Source: Purpureocillium takamizusanense
Lineage: Eukaryota; Ascomycota; Sordariomycetes; Hypocreales; Ophiocordycipitaceae
Assembly (NCBI RefSeq): GCF_022605165.1
Contig: NC_063074.1
Location: 89,501 to 153,500, forward strand
Direction of reading: 5' to 3'
Length of the DNA stretch: 64,000 nt
Under the pieces are notes generated by a model. It was not told the DNA's origin. It saw nothing but the letters and a program-made list of their open reading frames with translations, and ran no database searches. How positions within the stretch are numbered: position 1 is the first letter of the stretch; each line of letters starts with the position of its first letter. Both the position numbers and the translations under genes were made by a program. Shown here piece by piece: positions 45,225 through 59,338 of the stretch.

Positions 45225-48200
45225 ATGGATCGGTACGGCGCCCAGCAGGTCCTCCTGCGAACCGGCTCCTTTACGGGGTTGAGACCGGTTCAGCAGCTTG
45301 GGAGCGGCTACCTCACCGCCACCGCCTCCTTCAAGCAGCCGCTCTGTGGTAACGCTGAGGGTTGGGGACCGCTGAGCCCGTACCGCTACGACTTCACGCC
45401 ATGCTTCATAGACGTCTGGGTTGCGACCGTGGCCGTGTATGGGCTCGTGTTCGGACCCGTCGCTATTTGGTGGCTACTCAAAAAGAAGCAACAGCTTGAG
45501 AATGGAGCCTCCAAGAACTTGCACTTCTATATCAAGCAGGTTGGTTGAACATATCATCCCATCAGGAGGAACCAAATCGAAACTAATGTCCCACCCCCTT
45601 TTCGCGCTTCTAGCTGCTCCTCGCGGCGATCATCGCAGATGTTGCCGTGCAATTAGCATTCCAAATCATCGAATACCGAAATATATGGGCTGGCGACTTC
45701 CGTGTCTGGACTACGGTCTTGACCATCCTCTCCCTGGGCGTCATCTTTTCGATACAGTGGCTTGAGCACTCGCGCTTGAGAAATGCCAACGGAGTTGTCC
45801 TTTTCTACTGGCTTCTGCTCATCATCTCTCTTGCAGTCAAGCTGCGCTCTCTCATATCTCAGCAAATTTACGACACCAATTTGCCCTACTTCATCACCTA
45901 CTGCGTTGGTCTCGGCTTCTCCGTGGTCGAGTTCTTGGTAGAGTGGCTTTGGCCGCGAAGCTCGACGCCCCGCGGATACGAGGCCATCTCCGAGGACGAG
46001 GAATGCCCTCTGGAGTATGCCACCGTCTTCTCGAAGCTGACCTTCTCGTGGATGACGCCTATGATGAAGTATGGCTACAAGGTATTCTTGACAGAGAATG
46101 ACCTCTGGGGCCTGACCAGGTCGGATCAGACAAAAAACACGGGAGAAGCCTTCGAGGACGCCTGGCAACATGAGCTGAAGAAGCGGTCCAACTCGCCATC
46201 TTTGTGGCTTGCTCTGTTCCGCGCATATGGTGGCCCCTATGTCATTGCAGCCCTGTTCAAGGTTGGAAACGATGTCGCACAGTACATTCAGCCTCAGCTC
46301 CTTCGCATCCTCATCAACTTTGTCAAATCATATGAAGACGGCCAGGAGCCTCAGCCAGTCATCAAAGGCGCCGCTATTGCCCTGGCTATGTTCGCCTGTG
46401 CCGTATTTCAGACCAGCATGGTCGTGAGTACAGTTGTTTCCTAACGTGAGAGCTGCGCTGACCGTGTTTTCAGCACCAATACTTCCAGCGAGCTTTTGAG
46501 ACGGGCATGCGCATCAAAGGTGGCCTGGCCTCGACAATCTATCGCAAGTCTCTGCGACTGTCCAACGAAGGCCGGTCGTCGAAGACCACGGGCGACATTG
46601 TCAACTACATGGCTGTTGATGCTCAGCGCCTGCAGGACCTGACACAGTTCGCCCAGCAAGCATGGTCCGCTCCCTTCCAGATCATCATCTGCATGGTCTC
46701 GCTGTACAATTTGGTCGGATGGTCCATGATGGCCGGTATCGTTGTCATGATCATCATGATGCCTGTTCAAGGATTTGTTGCCCGAATCATGAAGAACCTG
46801 CAAAAAGACCAAATGAAGAATAAGGACGCCAGAAGCCGACTGATCAACGAGATCATCAACAACATGAAGAGCATCAAACTCTATGCCTGGGGCTCTGCTT
46901 TCATGAACAAGCTAAACTACGTCCGAAACGAGCAAGAGCTTAAGAATTTGCGGAAGATTGGTGCTACACAGGCATTTGCCAACTTCACATGGAACACGGC
47001 CCCGTTCTTCGTTTCCTGCTCCACATTCACCGTCTTTGTTCTCACGCAAGACCGGCCTCTGTCCACTGACATCGTTTTCCCCGCTCTTGGTATGTTTTCC
47101 GTTCGCCCATCATATAGTTAGTGAAGACTGACCCTGCTATAGCTCTCTTCAACCTCCTGACCTTTCCGCTCGCTGTCCTGCCTATGGTCATTACCTCGAT
47201 TGTCGAAGCATCAGTGGCCGTCGGTCGTCTGACGTCGTTCCTTATGGCTGAGGAGCTCCAACCCAATGCCATCACCATCAAGCCCGCCCCCGAGGAGATG
47301 GGAGAGGAGACTGTTCTCGTACGCGACGCGACCTTCTCTTGGAATCGCCACGAGAACAAGCATGCGCTCAAAGATGTTGACTACACTGCCTACAAGGGCG
47401 AACTCTCCTGCATTGTCGGGAGAGTCGGTTCTGGCAAGTCATCATTCTTGTCTAGCATCCTCGGTGACCTGTGGAAGGTCAAGGGCGAAGTCGAAGTCCG
47501 AGGAACTGTTGCGTATGCCACCCAACAAAGTTGGATCCTGAACGCCACCGTGAAGGAGAACATTGTGTTCGGATATCGCTACGATTCTGAATTCTACGAG
47601 CGTACCGTAAAGGCCTGTGCTCTTCTGGACGATTTCGCTCAACTGCCAGATGGCGATGAGACTGTCGTCGGCGAGCGTGGTATTTCGTTGAGCGGAGGAC
47701 AGAAAGCTCGTGTTGCTCTTGCTCGTGCTGTCTACGCCCGCGCCGACATTTACCTGCTGGATGACGTCCTGTCGGCCGTCGATTCTCACGTTGGCAGACA
47801 TATTATTGACAACGTCCTCGGCCCCCGCGGTCTCTTATCTACAAAGACTCGAATCCTCGCCACCAACGCCATCGCCGTGCTTCGCCAGGCCAGCTACATC
47901 ACCCTGCTCAAGGACGGCGAAGTCGCTGAAAAGGGTACTTACAACCAGCTGGTATCACGGAAGGGTCATGTTTTCGACCTCTTGCGGACTGCTGGCCACG
48001 ACTCCAACGGCAGTGGATCGAGCAGTGCCAGCCCACCGTCAAGCGAGACCTCGACGGTCATCGAGCCTGAGACCGCGCAAGACAAGGAGGAAATGGAAGA
48101 GGCACTGGAAGCTGTCCCTGAAATGGCCCCTATTAAATCCGCGTCCATGGGCGACAAGCCGCGCTCCAGCAGCATGGCAACCCTGCGCCGAGCCAGTACT

Positions 48201-50585
48201 GCTAGCTTCAAGGGTCCTCGTGGGAAGCTCACTGATGAAGAGGTTGCTGGAAACACGAGAACTAAGCAAGCCAAGGAATTCGTCGAGCAAGGCAAAGTCA
48301 AATGGTCCGTCTATGGCGAGTACGCTAAAGAGAACAATCTGTTTGCCGTCGGTATCTACATACTGGCTTTGCTTGCGTCGCAGACAGCCAATATGGGTAA
48401 GCTACACCTCACGACTCTTAGAGATTGTTGCTGACCCTCAACTAGGTGGCTCCGTCTGGCTGAAGGAGTGGTCTGATCATAACCAAGAGACCGGTTCGAA
48501 CGAGAACATTGGAAAGTACATCGGTATCTACTTTGTATTTGGCATCGGGTCCTCCGCCCTTACCGTCGTCCAAACCTTGATCCTTTGGATCTTCTGCTCA
48601 ATCGAGGTTTGCAAGCCCACCAACTACTTTACCTGCACGCTGCTCTGACACAGGCCCAGGCGTCTCGCAAACTGCACGAGCGGATGGCCAATGCCATCTT
48701 CAGGTCACCTATGTCGTTCTTTGATACGACGCCGACAGGTCGCATCTTGAACAGATTCTCCAGGTTGGTCTTGATACCGAGATTATCTTGTGAAATATGT
48801 ACTGACTGGGACTTAGTGACATCTACCGCGTTGATGAGGTTTTGGCGCGGACTTTTAATATGCTCTTTGTGAACCTGGCCAAGTCTGGCTTCACCTTGGT
48901 TGTCATCTCTTTTGGAACCCCAGCATTCATCGCTCTGATCATCCCGCTCAGTCTGGCGTACTACTTCATTCAGCGGTATTATCTGCGAACGTCACGCGAG
49001 CTCAAGAGACTGGACAGCGTCAGCCGCAGCCCGATCTACGCTCACTTCCAAGAGTCGCTCGGTGGCGTTACCACCATTCGTGCGTATCGGCAGCAGCAGA
49101 GATTCGAGCTTGAGAACGAGTGGCGAGTTGATGCCAACCTCCGGGCTTACTACCCGTCGATCAGCGCCAACCGCTGGCTCGCCGTGAGGTTGGAGTTCAT
49201 TGGAGGTGTCGTCATCCTGGCTGCTGCCAGCTTTGCCATCATCTCTGTCACCAATCACAGCGGGCTCAAGCCGGGCATGGTCGGTCTCTCCATGTCGTAT
49301 GCGCTGCAAATAACTACTTCACTCAACTGGATCGTTCGCCAGACCGTCGAGGTCGAGACGAACATTGTCTCAGTGGAGCGCGTTCTGGAGTACGCCAGAC
49401 TTCCCAGCGAGGCACCCGAGATCATTCCGGGCAAGCGCCCGCCGGTTGCTTGGCCTGCCAAGGGCGAGGTGGACTTCAAGAACTACAGCACCCGCTATCG
49501 TGAGGGGTTGGACTTGGTCCTCAAGAACATCAGCCTTGACATCAAGTCTCATGAGAAGATTGGCGTTGTTGGGCGGACTGGCGCTGGCAAGTCCTCCCTG
49601 ACTCTGGCCCTGTTCCGACTCATCGAGCCAGCCACCGGCAACATTGACATCGACGACCTCGACACATCGTCCATTGGCCTGTTGGATCTCCGCCGTCGGC
49701 TCGCCATAATCCCGCAAGATGCCGCTCTGTTCGAGGGCACCGTCCGTGACAACCTCGACCCCGGCCATGTCCATGACGACACGGAGCTCTGGAGTGTCCT
49801 CGGTGAGTCTCGCGGCTCGAGAATTGCCGCCCAACGCGTTCGAAAGCTCACGTGCTAATTTGTGGTCCCAGACCATGCCCGTCTCAAAGACCACATTGCC
49901 AATATGGATGGCGGTTTAGAGGCAAAGATCAATGAAGGAGGTGAGTTAAAATCCGAGCCCAATCCCACGCCCCTCTCCCACCCAACCTGTCGTGTTGTGC
50001 GGAGGCGCCTGGACAGGCTGTCGATCCCCTGCCCCTCCTGCTGGTCCGTGTGTCTGTGTTCTCTGCTCTCGCACGGCATAGAGAGTATCCACACTCGGCT
50101 CTCGCTGGCAGCGGCCGTGAACACGGCACCACCGGCAGGCCGGCGGGGACATGGTGGCCCCTGGGCAGGCATACATAGCCTTAGGCCTTCTAGAATTACG
50201 AGAGAGTTTAATTTGGCCGAAATGCTAACTGGCATTTTTTTTTTCTTTCTTTGCATCAGGGTCCAACCTCTCGCAGGGCCAACGGCAGCTCGTCTCTCTT
50301 GCCCGTGCTATGCTCACGCCGTCCAACATCCTCGTGCTAGACGAGGCCACCGCGGCAGTCGACATTGAGACGGACGCGATGCTCCAGGCGACCCTGCGAT
50401 CCCCCCTCTTCTCCAACCGGACCATCATCACTGTCGCACACCGCCTCAACACCATCCTCGACAGCGACCGCGTCGTCGTCCTCGACAAGGGCGAGGTCGC
50501 CGAGTTCGACACGCCCGCCGCGCTGTTCAAGAAGCAGGGCATCTTCTACGGGCTGATGAAGCAGGCCGGTCTGGAGATTGAATAG
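45225..50585 (+). CDS. ycf1: Ycf1-type ABCC (MRP) transporter, vacuolar glutathione-conjugate pump
   Basis: Nine exons (45225-45539, 45614-46423, 46474-47089, 47143-48396, 48446-48606, 48660-48763, 48817-49802, 49872-49940, 50260-50585) encode 1546 residues, full ABCC length. An N-terminal TMD0 (about 1-200) precedes two TMD-NBD halves. NBD1 has Walker [10 protein letters not shown] (about 672) and signature LSGGQ (about 763), with LLDD in place of the catalytic Glu, as in ABCC proteins. NBD2 has GRTGAGKSS (about 1340), LSQGQ (about 1444) and intact [12 protein letters not shown] Ser-rich regulatory linker (about 863-963) contains RRASTAS, like the phosphorylated R-region of yeast Ycf1. Members move glutathione conjugates, cadmium and pigments into the vacuole. 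Intron 8 is 319 nt; the other seven are 49-74 nt. Confidence 0.93.
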
Positions 50586-53500
50586 GGAGGGAGCCGCTTC
50601 CACCCTCCCTCCCCCCTCGGCGAGCCGCACGCGTCGTGTGTAGAATTCTTTTTTTGGTCTGTCTTGTTGAGGAGGCGTTGAAAATGAAGTTGCATCAATG
50701 TTGTATAAGACAAAGTACCCCTGTTCTCTAATACCGAAATGTCATCATCAGCGGCCGTGCGGGTAGCATCGACCTGCTGGCTGGCCTAGACTGCAAATGC
50801 CAACAAGAAGTCTCGATAGTCCTCATACATACTGTGTGTACTACTACGTAATGTACGTACGGCGTATACTGTACTTGCAAACTCGTATGAAGTAACCGCT
50901 TTCTCTCACCAGGGCAGCCAAAAAGACCTCCCTCCACGCTCCGTGCACCTACCTACCTGCCTGTTCCTCTGCTGCCCGCCCCACGCTGGCTGGCGATGCG
51001 AGCGGCCCTTGCGCCTCGCTTCCGATCACGAGACCTCCTCTGCCTGCCCCTTGTCTACGAAAGAAGGGGGGGGGGGTCCTCTCTTATCCCGGATTCGCAC
51101 GCGACGAGCCTTCCACTCACTGACTCCCTCCCCCCTGGCCAGCCTCTGCTCTGCCCTGCCCTGCCCTGCCCTGCTCTGTCGATTACCAATCGCGGCTCTC
51201 GGCTCGCGGTGCCAGGGCGGCACCTTCCCAGGAGGTCGTGAGGGTAGCAACCACAAATCCGAACGAAGTTGGGCGTCATGGGCCCGGGCAGCCGGCCAGG
51301 GCTCTTGAGCGGCCCGCGACGTTGCATCCCACGGACCACCTCCTCCCTCCCCCCTCCCTGCTTTCCTTCCTCCTCCTCCAAGCCACGGCCGCCGCCGCGG
51401 CGAGAGCCCCGGGAACGACATTGCACCATCATCCAACGCATTTCGGATGGTTAGTAGTTGGTAAACCGAGAGAGACGTCCTCCCGACACCATCGGGCGCC
51501 GCACCCTTCCCACCATGGCATTTCGAGAGGCCCGGCTAGCAAGCCAGTCCCAGCACGCCGGTGACCGTGGGTCCGTCCGTCCATCCGTCTGTTGCCCCAA
51601 GAGCTCGAGCCAGCCGGCCAAGCCACTTTTCTCTTCTTCGAAGCAGAGGCATGACGGCTCGCTACGGCTTTCCCCTGCTGATGGCGGCATACTGCTACAG
51701 TGCGTACGCTACGTAATAGGGCCTGGGCGCAACCGAGCCGCAGCCCATCTACATACTGCATACCTGTTGCTTGCGGGCCGAGCCCGAAACCTTCCCTCTC
51801 CACCCCGTCCTCCCCCGTGGAGAAAAGGGGGACGGCGGGCGCGCCGCATACCTGCGGATATCTCGAGGACAGACAAGAGCCCCTCCGCGAACCGTGATCC
51901 CCGGCGCCTCGTGGCTGGGATGCGCGAGGCTGCGGGAGTTTGCCCGCCCGCCACCCACTGGTCGACGTACTTACGTTTGCAGGAATTGCTTGCTCCAGGA
52001 GGCGGTCAGGCGCACAACCCCGCCCCCCCGGATCATTAGGAGACCACGACACGCCGTCCGGCATTCGGGAGATGGGAAGCCCCGCCTGGTGCAAGTGTGC
52101 CCCTACGTAGCCAACAGCCAAAGGTGTTTGGGAGAAACCGTTCCGGTGTGTACACCAAAGGGTATCTGGCATGAGGCGGCACAACTGCGTGGACAAAGGT
52201 TGCGTGCTATGCCCCACGAAAAGAGAGAAAAAAAAGAGTGTGACGAGCAGTCCATCGACGGTGTGGTGTTGGAGAATGTCTAAAGGCACACTAGAGTCGG
52301 AATGATATCGCGGTCCTCGAACGCGAGCAGACATGGAGGCCTCGCATCCTCTCTTCGAAATTGCGAATACGTGCCATTGTAAAAGCTATCGTCGTGTCGC
52401 AGAATAACAACACTTCTAAGAGGCGAATGCCATGTTTGATTCCGCTTTGGCCATCACTAGGGTTGTAATGAAGCCCTGCGCACGCTTCGGTAAGCACGTC
52501 ACGACCAACTCCTTCAGAACAGTTCCCCATTACAGGGTCATGTATGAAACTTACGAGGAAGGCCACAATCAATGCCACTATTGACTGGAGTCCGAGCATT
52601 CGGTCCCGCAGGAGCAGCGAGTGGAGGTTGACGGACCAAATGATGGCCAAATCTGTGAGAGGGGTTCACGAAGACTTTGTTGGTCCCTGGCTCGCGCAGA
52701 GTCTTGAAAGGACATGAGAGGCATCCCAACGAGGCTTCTGTTTCTGTGGCAAATTAGGCCAACGCCAGGTCGTGGGGCTGTGGACCAATGCCAGGTAGAA
52801 CCTTCACACATCGAGTACGAAGTGCAGTTTCCGTGTTATAGGACATGTACGGTGACGAGACATTCGTTGAGAAGAGTCCATGGCCTGATTTGCGGTTGAT
52901 ATGACGGTATCGTAAGCTAATTGGGATATAACGGGCAGAGAGCCTAAACCGCTCTTGTCATAGTTGGCAAGGGGCCTACTGCCTACTCCTTGGCTCTGAG
53001 ATCCAAGTGTCACCATAAGTAGGCGCTCATCGATTGTCCCGATGTATAGAGAGAGTGACATTCCGGGCCCAAGCGATTGGGCGTGGAAAAGCCGCCCTGC
53101 GAAGGCGGACAGGGATGGCAGAGCTGACGAGTGCGCAGCGTTACCAACGGGGCGGCTCGTCAGCAGCAGGGTCCAGTAAATAAGCGAGAAGCACCTGCTG
53201 ATCACCGAGAACTGAGGCGCGGGCGGCGCTGTGGTCAACATCATGGCGGCTCGTTACCGCCATCGTGGACTCGGCTACGGAGGCGAATTCTATGCGTCAG
53301 CAAACAGCACAGGGCATGCTCAGACGACCAACTCTCAACTCTCAACCGTCTGCCGTCGTCTCTCGCAGTTGCGCGCCTAGGCGCATTGAAGTGTCGAGGC
53401 CCAGGATAGTCAAGCGCACGAGGCCCGAGATGTACAGCGGTCTCCGCTTAAGTGAGGCGACAATCCCGCTGTATTGAGGCGGGTCACGAATCCGGCCACA

Positions 53501-54284
53501 TTACAATGAGTTGCTCCGTGCATGGCTCTCGCGGACCCAAAGGCTCACTCACAGACCTTGTGTCGCGAGTCTGGAAGTGGACTACAGTACTACGCACATC
53601 TCGGCCGGCAGGTCGCGACCAACAAGACTGCGTACTAGACATAACAACAAATAACAACGACAACGCGCCCGCCGGGATACCAGCGGGGACGGCGACAAAC
53701 TGTAGGCGTTGCGCAGCTGGTGTTGTGCCGCGAGGAGATCGCACGGCGGCTGTCCGAGTGTCGATTTGGGCAAGTGGACTTGATCAGTGGGGACTTGTTG
53801 CAAGACGCTTGTGCCAGCTGTGCAGACGGGACCACCGGGAAAATGCCCGGTTCGCGCCAGCTGCTAGTAAAGAGATGGCCAAGCACGGAGGGCGACCAGA
53901 TTCGGGACCAATCAGGGTTTGAGACCCCATCCAGCTCAATGAGAGACAGGGTTCCAACTTCTGGAGGGTGTGGTGTGCCCTGGCAAGCTCGCAGTCTTGG
54001 AAGGGGAGGTGTGAATGATCGACAAGGTGGCAGTCGGCAGAGCTCCATGCATACGCATGTACGTACTTCGTACTTGGGAGTCGGTTCGGAGTGGAGGCAT
54101 CCTCGCAAGCCTCGGTTCGGTAGCGTGTCTCTTCAACGTATCGGAGCGATAATAAGAAGGCTTTCGTTTTAAACAGCCCCTCGAAGAAGCGCCGAACGGG
54201 TGACGCTCGAGCATTTCGTGTACGTTCCGCTCTTGCCGGTCCATGTCCAGGTCAGAACCGCTTCAGAAGATGGCAGAGGGCGAC

Positions 54285-54309
54285 AGAGAGAGAGAGAGAG
54301 AGAGAGAGG
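54285..54309. repeat. (GA)n microsatellite
   Basis: About twelve GA units in the gene-poor region. Confidence 0.9.
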
Positions 54310-54389
54310 ATGCAGCACGCACCGAGAAGGAGATGCTCCGCATCCCAGACAGCGAAATTCCAGACTGAACTCTTTGTGGAAGCGCGCGC

Positions 54390-54406
54390 GGGGGGGGGGG
54401 GGGGGG
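54390..54406. repeat. poly-G tract (17 G)
   Basis: Seventeen consecutive G preceded by alternating GC; likely length-variable and prone to sequencing error. Confidence 0.85.
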
Positions 54407-57400
54407 CGCGACACGTCCCAATCAGTGAAAGTAGGCTCGCGGTTCCGCGCCATTGCTGCATTTGCCGTTGCTAGTCTAGTTTTCTCGAGAAATCAAGAAT
54501 TGCTTCTCCTTGCCCTGGACCTCGAGGCGTGGCATGTTGATGCACCACAACGAGTACCTTCAGAGCCCGGCATGCTCCGCCAGGCCCGGTCGAGATAGTA
54601 GCTTCCATGACACTTATTTCGGCTTTGCCAGGTGTTGGTCGGGGTGTGTCGCGTTGTGTCCAGGGCGTTCCCAACCCATCCTGCTGCTTGGAAATGTGCG
54701 GTACAACAGGGCCTGAGTCCTGTACGGATGTTTATGCACTAGTATAGGGGAACTACCATGTTGGTTGGTGACGAGAGGTTACCCGATGGTGCGCTATGAG
54801 CGAAGCGAAAGCACCAAAAACAGTCAACGACATGGTTTGCCTGGAGCGTTGACGTTGCCGCACACGAGTGTGGGACGGTGGGACCCAGGCCGACACTATC
54901 AGGCCGCGCCACACCCCTCATTAGATCAGTTGCCTCTGTGACGAGGTTTGGTCGCCTTGGCCGATAGGGTTTGGCGGGCAAATGGATGACGGATGGAGCA
55001 GGTCGGGGAGCTGGAGATGCGACTCGAGCCGCTGGCCCACAAGGATTCTCTTGCGTCTGGAGATTCTTGACCCAGTACTAAGTTAGTAGCGGGAGCTCGG
55101 CATTGCTTGCCTTTGCGCTGTAAGTTTGATATGGGAAGAGGGGTAAGACGGCGGCCTACGTGTTGCCTAGCGTCAGTCATTTGCACGTCACGCCTTCGCA
55201 GGGCGAGCCTCGTCTGCACGCAGCTTATATCGTAGTCGATAGGCATGGCATGTACTTGTTCGCGCTCCGTCGCTGCGCCAAGGGCAGATCGGGCGATCCC
55301 CCGCCGGCGCTGCCCCTGCTCGGTGGTTGACGACAGTCGGCAGTCGACAGATCGCGTTGCGCTGTGTCCGTATATGTGCTTGCCAACTCGAGGGGAGCCG
55401 ACTCCCCAAGATGGATGACATGGTTTCCGCTTACGGCCATGGGAGCATGCAGAGGACAAGGAACGGCAGATACAACGGAGCCAGGCGCTGCAGTAGAGAA
55501 GCGCACTGGCCCGCTGCACGAAGGCGAAGCGGAGGCAAGACGGATTTGGTGGCGGAGGTTGCCCTGCTTCGCAAATGTGTGAGACAAGTCGACGAAGACA
55601 AAAACATCCATGCGGGTGCGGACGCAGTACGTAGGTAGGTATTGTAACGCCTTACTTGCAGGTGAGAACGTACATGGGTAGAATGGCAACGCCGCGATGC
55701 ACATGCATGGTGGCATCGGGCCATCGGGCAATGCGAGTCGCCGCTGCGCGACTGCCCTCTCCGTCTTGACTCTTGCCGTACGAAGTAATGTACGAAGCTT
55801 GAGCATCCACCGGCGGCAAGTCACGACCGACCGGGTGCTCCTGCCGTACCGTACGTAGCGGTAGCCAAGCAAAATCGCCGCAGGTGCACTGTGAAGACGC
55901 ACTGTCTTCCATGCTCGGGTACAGTGCGTCACCGCTGCACCTGCGCAAATGCCTGCCCTGATCCGCATCGCACCGCATCGCACCGCACCGCATCAGCATA
56001 GTATGGAGGCGCGCTGTGTGCGGCTGGTACGGCATCACGGCCTCGTTTCACACATTTGTGTCTGGTTTGAACCCACTGCGGCCGACCGACCGACCGACTT
56101 GTCGCCCCGTCACCGAGGCCTGAGCTCCCGCACGCGGACTGCTCCGCGTCCTGGGCCCGTTCCTGGAATACCAGCCGGCCCCCGCTGGGCTCCCGGACGC
56201 AGCCCTTTGGTGGCCCCGTCCGTACCTGCGTCCTGCCCGGCCAGTCGACAGGAAAACGTGCCTTTGGACCCGGGGAATGGGATCGCGAGAGCGTGTTCCG
56301 CTCGTCTCTCCATGGTCCCATCCCGGCCGGGACTTTGGCCAAGCGCGGGCGCACTGGTTCCCCCGTCTTCATGAACCATGGGCTATGCATGGGATGAGCC
56401 ATGGCACCGGCACGCACTCATCGCCGCAGCTTTGCCCTGGCCACTTGGTGCATACCCAAGTACGCAAAAACATTAGTTGCCCTCCCCTGATACGAACGAA
56501 CCAAACCTTGGCCGGCCCTGGAGTGCTGCCCATGCCATCCTCACCGTTGGGCACCCCGTGGCTCCAGTCGTCAGATACCAAGTACGCTTCCCGGATTCGC
56601 CGCGCTACCTACGATGCCACCACAGCGTCCACCACGCCCGCAGCTTGCGAGTTTGCTTCCCACAACGCCAATGCACATCAGCGTCATGCCGGTGATGTCT
56701 CGGGTGGAAATCAGCCAGGGGAACGCCCCAGGCCACCGTCGTTCTCAGAATCTAACTTGACTGGGAGGGCGGCCGATTTGCCTGACGCGGACGCATTGCA
56801 TGCGAATAACCACGCGTGTCGACAGGAGCAAAAAGAAAATGGAGGAAAAAGCAACCAACCAAGCATGGAGTCAAACCAGGGACCACCCGCCGCCGCTGGG
56901 CCGCCTCGTGAGCATGCGGCAAAACGCCATGGCCACTCGCAACCTCGTATGTCACTGCGGCGCACACGGCACAATCAACCCCCCCCTCCCCCTTTGACGC
57001 TCGCTGTCGCTCCTGTCATCGAACGGCAGACGCGCTCGCAGTGCACCTTATGGCTTGCTCCTCTCCTCCGCCTTCCCTCTCGCGCGCTCTTTCTCTCTTC
57101 GCAGGGCCCGGTGGTGTTGATCCGTGAGGAGGCAGAGACCACCAGAAGAGCTGGCGATGCCAGTCCTCCCCAACGCCCCGCCACAGCGACCCAGCACGAG
57201 TCCCGCATTCCTTTCTTTTTGCAGAGCCCGTGGTTGCTTCGTCCCAGTGGGCCGCCCGCCCGCCCGGCCCGCCATCCTTGAGAACCCCGTTTGCCCCTCA
57301 GGTCCATGGCGGCGCCTCCAACGAACTGGCTTGGGGCTTGGTACTCTGACGGCTTGGCACTCCGAGGTGCAAAAACAGACCCTGGCCTCGCGCTGGCGCC

Positions 57401-59306
57401 ACGCCGTCCCTCGTCAAGAGCGTCGGCAAGGGAGAGTGAAGAGCGAGCGCCATTCCCCCTCAATGCGCAGCCACGGCGCTCTTCCCTCCTTCGTCCCGAC
57501 AGCAGGTCGTCCGGTCCAGGCTAACGCTCTGATCAGGGGGCGCCACGGCTAACCAGCTGAACCAAGTCGGCAAACATTCACCAACAACATTGCTGTTGCT
57601 GTTGGCAGCGCGGACACACTGTACAATGCATGATGCCATGGTCAACAAGTCCCTCTCCAGAAAGGGTCGCCCACTCCACCAGCACTGACTGGCTTGGCTG
57701 GCAGTGGGGTGAAAGTTGTGCCAAACTCGCAGCAGGCCCAAGGGCTGTCTGGCCGTTGATGCTCATTAGACCCGGCGAACCTTGCCTTGGCACTGAACGG
57801 GAAAGGGACCCATTTAACCCACTGCGTCTAACAACCGTGGCCCCGCTGCCAATGCCCTCGGTCTTGTGCTGGTTGCGGCTAAATTGCTGATCTGGGGTGG
57901 CAGGTGCTGGATTACGGGGACGCAGCGGTACGGTACGGTACGCCGTGGAAACTCCCGCGTTTTAGTCACCGTGCAAGTTATCGTGGGCGCTCGCTCATTC
58001 ACAGACAGTGCAAGTCTCCCATCATCGCGTCCGGACAGCGCCGGGCGATCGAAGTTTAAAGCCCGATCCAGGAGGGGTTCTCCAGCTCTACAGGCTGGCA
58101 TGTGCCCTCACAGAAGCGAGACCATTGTAGACGGATGCGCCCCATACAATTACAACATAGGTATCTCGACGCCCCTGCCATTCCAGGCCCGCTCCGTGTG
58201 TGCGGACGGAGGAGTACCGAGTACGGAGTGCTGCGTACAGTGGACGGCGGCCGCTCCAGCCACCAGATCCCTGCCGGTGCCATCCGAGCAACCCACGGCT
58301 TGACCAGCGGCAACACCGGCCGTGAATGAAGCCGGCCACGAGCCCGACGTAACCATGGTCTCGAGTGTAACTCTGGATCGCCGCGTACGACGTGTGACAG
58401 TTGTCACCTCTCCTTGCGTTTTCGGCACAGTGTTGCGGCAGCGCGGACGGCTAGGGTACTTTCTCCAGCGGACTAGGCGCGCATGCGCACTACCTTTACC
58501 TGTGGCAGCCGCAGCTATGGTGACTGACTGCATCTACTGCTCCAGCGGACCGAGGCGGATGCCCGCCGTCGGTGGTCCCCACTGGGATCTCGCCCGCCAC
58601 CACCCCAGGCACCGGGCGGGAGGGGTGGCGGCGCTGGGGAGCTGCCGGGGGGGAGAGTGGAAGAGGGAGAGGGAGGGAGGGTGGGCGAGACGACAGAAGT
58701 TTTCCAGAGACACGCAGGGCTCTTGGAAATAGCTTCTCTCGCAAGAAGGGCCCACAGCTGGCCAACGGGGCTCTCGGAGCTCCCATGACGCAGGGAACCT
58801 TGTCGACCAGCCTCACCAGCGAAGCGGACCAGCAGACGTACGTACTGTAGGTACGGCCGGACCGTGGATCGCGAAGCACCCGGCCCAGGCAAGGTCTGAT
58901 GAGGCCGACGCTTGTCCCCCACGTCCGAAACTCTTCTCTCCTCCAGCTCCCTCGCCGGCGGCTGCGCGGGCAGGCAGGGCTCGGATCCCAGCAGGGGTGT
59001 GTGTTCGGGTGCAAACCCCGGCCACCACCATCCGCGAAGCGCCCCATTGGCGGCCCATTTTGCTGATCACAAACCCCTGTACACCCTCTTGCGACCTGCA
59101 ACTAAATGCTAGTGATTGTGGCTACGGATGGGGACTTGAGCTGGACAGTCTGTCGGGTGCGCCTTTGCGTCTGACGATCCCCAACCCGCAACAGCGCACA
59201 AGGCCAGTGCCGTCCTGCTGCACAGCACCGCATCATCGAATGTAGGTATTCCCGCTGTTGGACGGCCCTGTTGGGCGGTGCTGCGGCCGCACGAGAGCGT
59301 ACACAG

Positions 59307-59335
<29 letters not shown>
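59307..59335. repeat. (CA)n microsatellite
   Basis: About fourteen CA units, roughly 1.6 kb upstream of the YDR124W-domain gene. Confidence 0.9.

Positions 59336-59338
<3 letters not shown>

Noticed and set aside
51429..52334. 301-codon ATG frame on - strand
   Set aside because: Low-complexity Gly/Arg/Ser peptide with no domain; the overlapping + strand frames are of comparable quality.
56840..56980. tRNA-like pattern on - strand (GGTTTGACTCC followed by a T run)
   Set aside because: The T-stem does not pair, the invariant C of the T-loop is replaced, and no acceptor stem closes.
56277..57281. 334-codon open frame on + strand
   Set aside because: Composition is Pro/Arg/His/Ser-rich without order or a recognisable motif, and wobble positions show no consistent bias. 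Judged chance in the gene-poor region.
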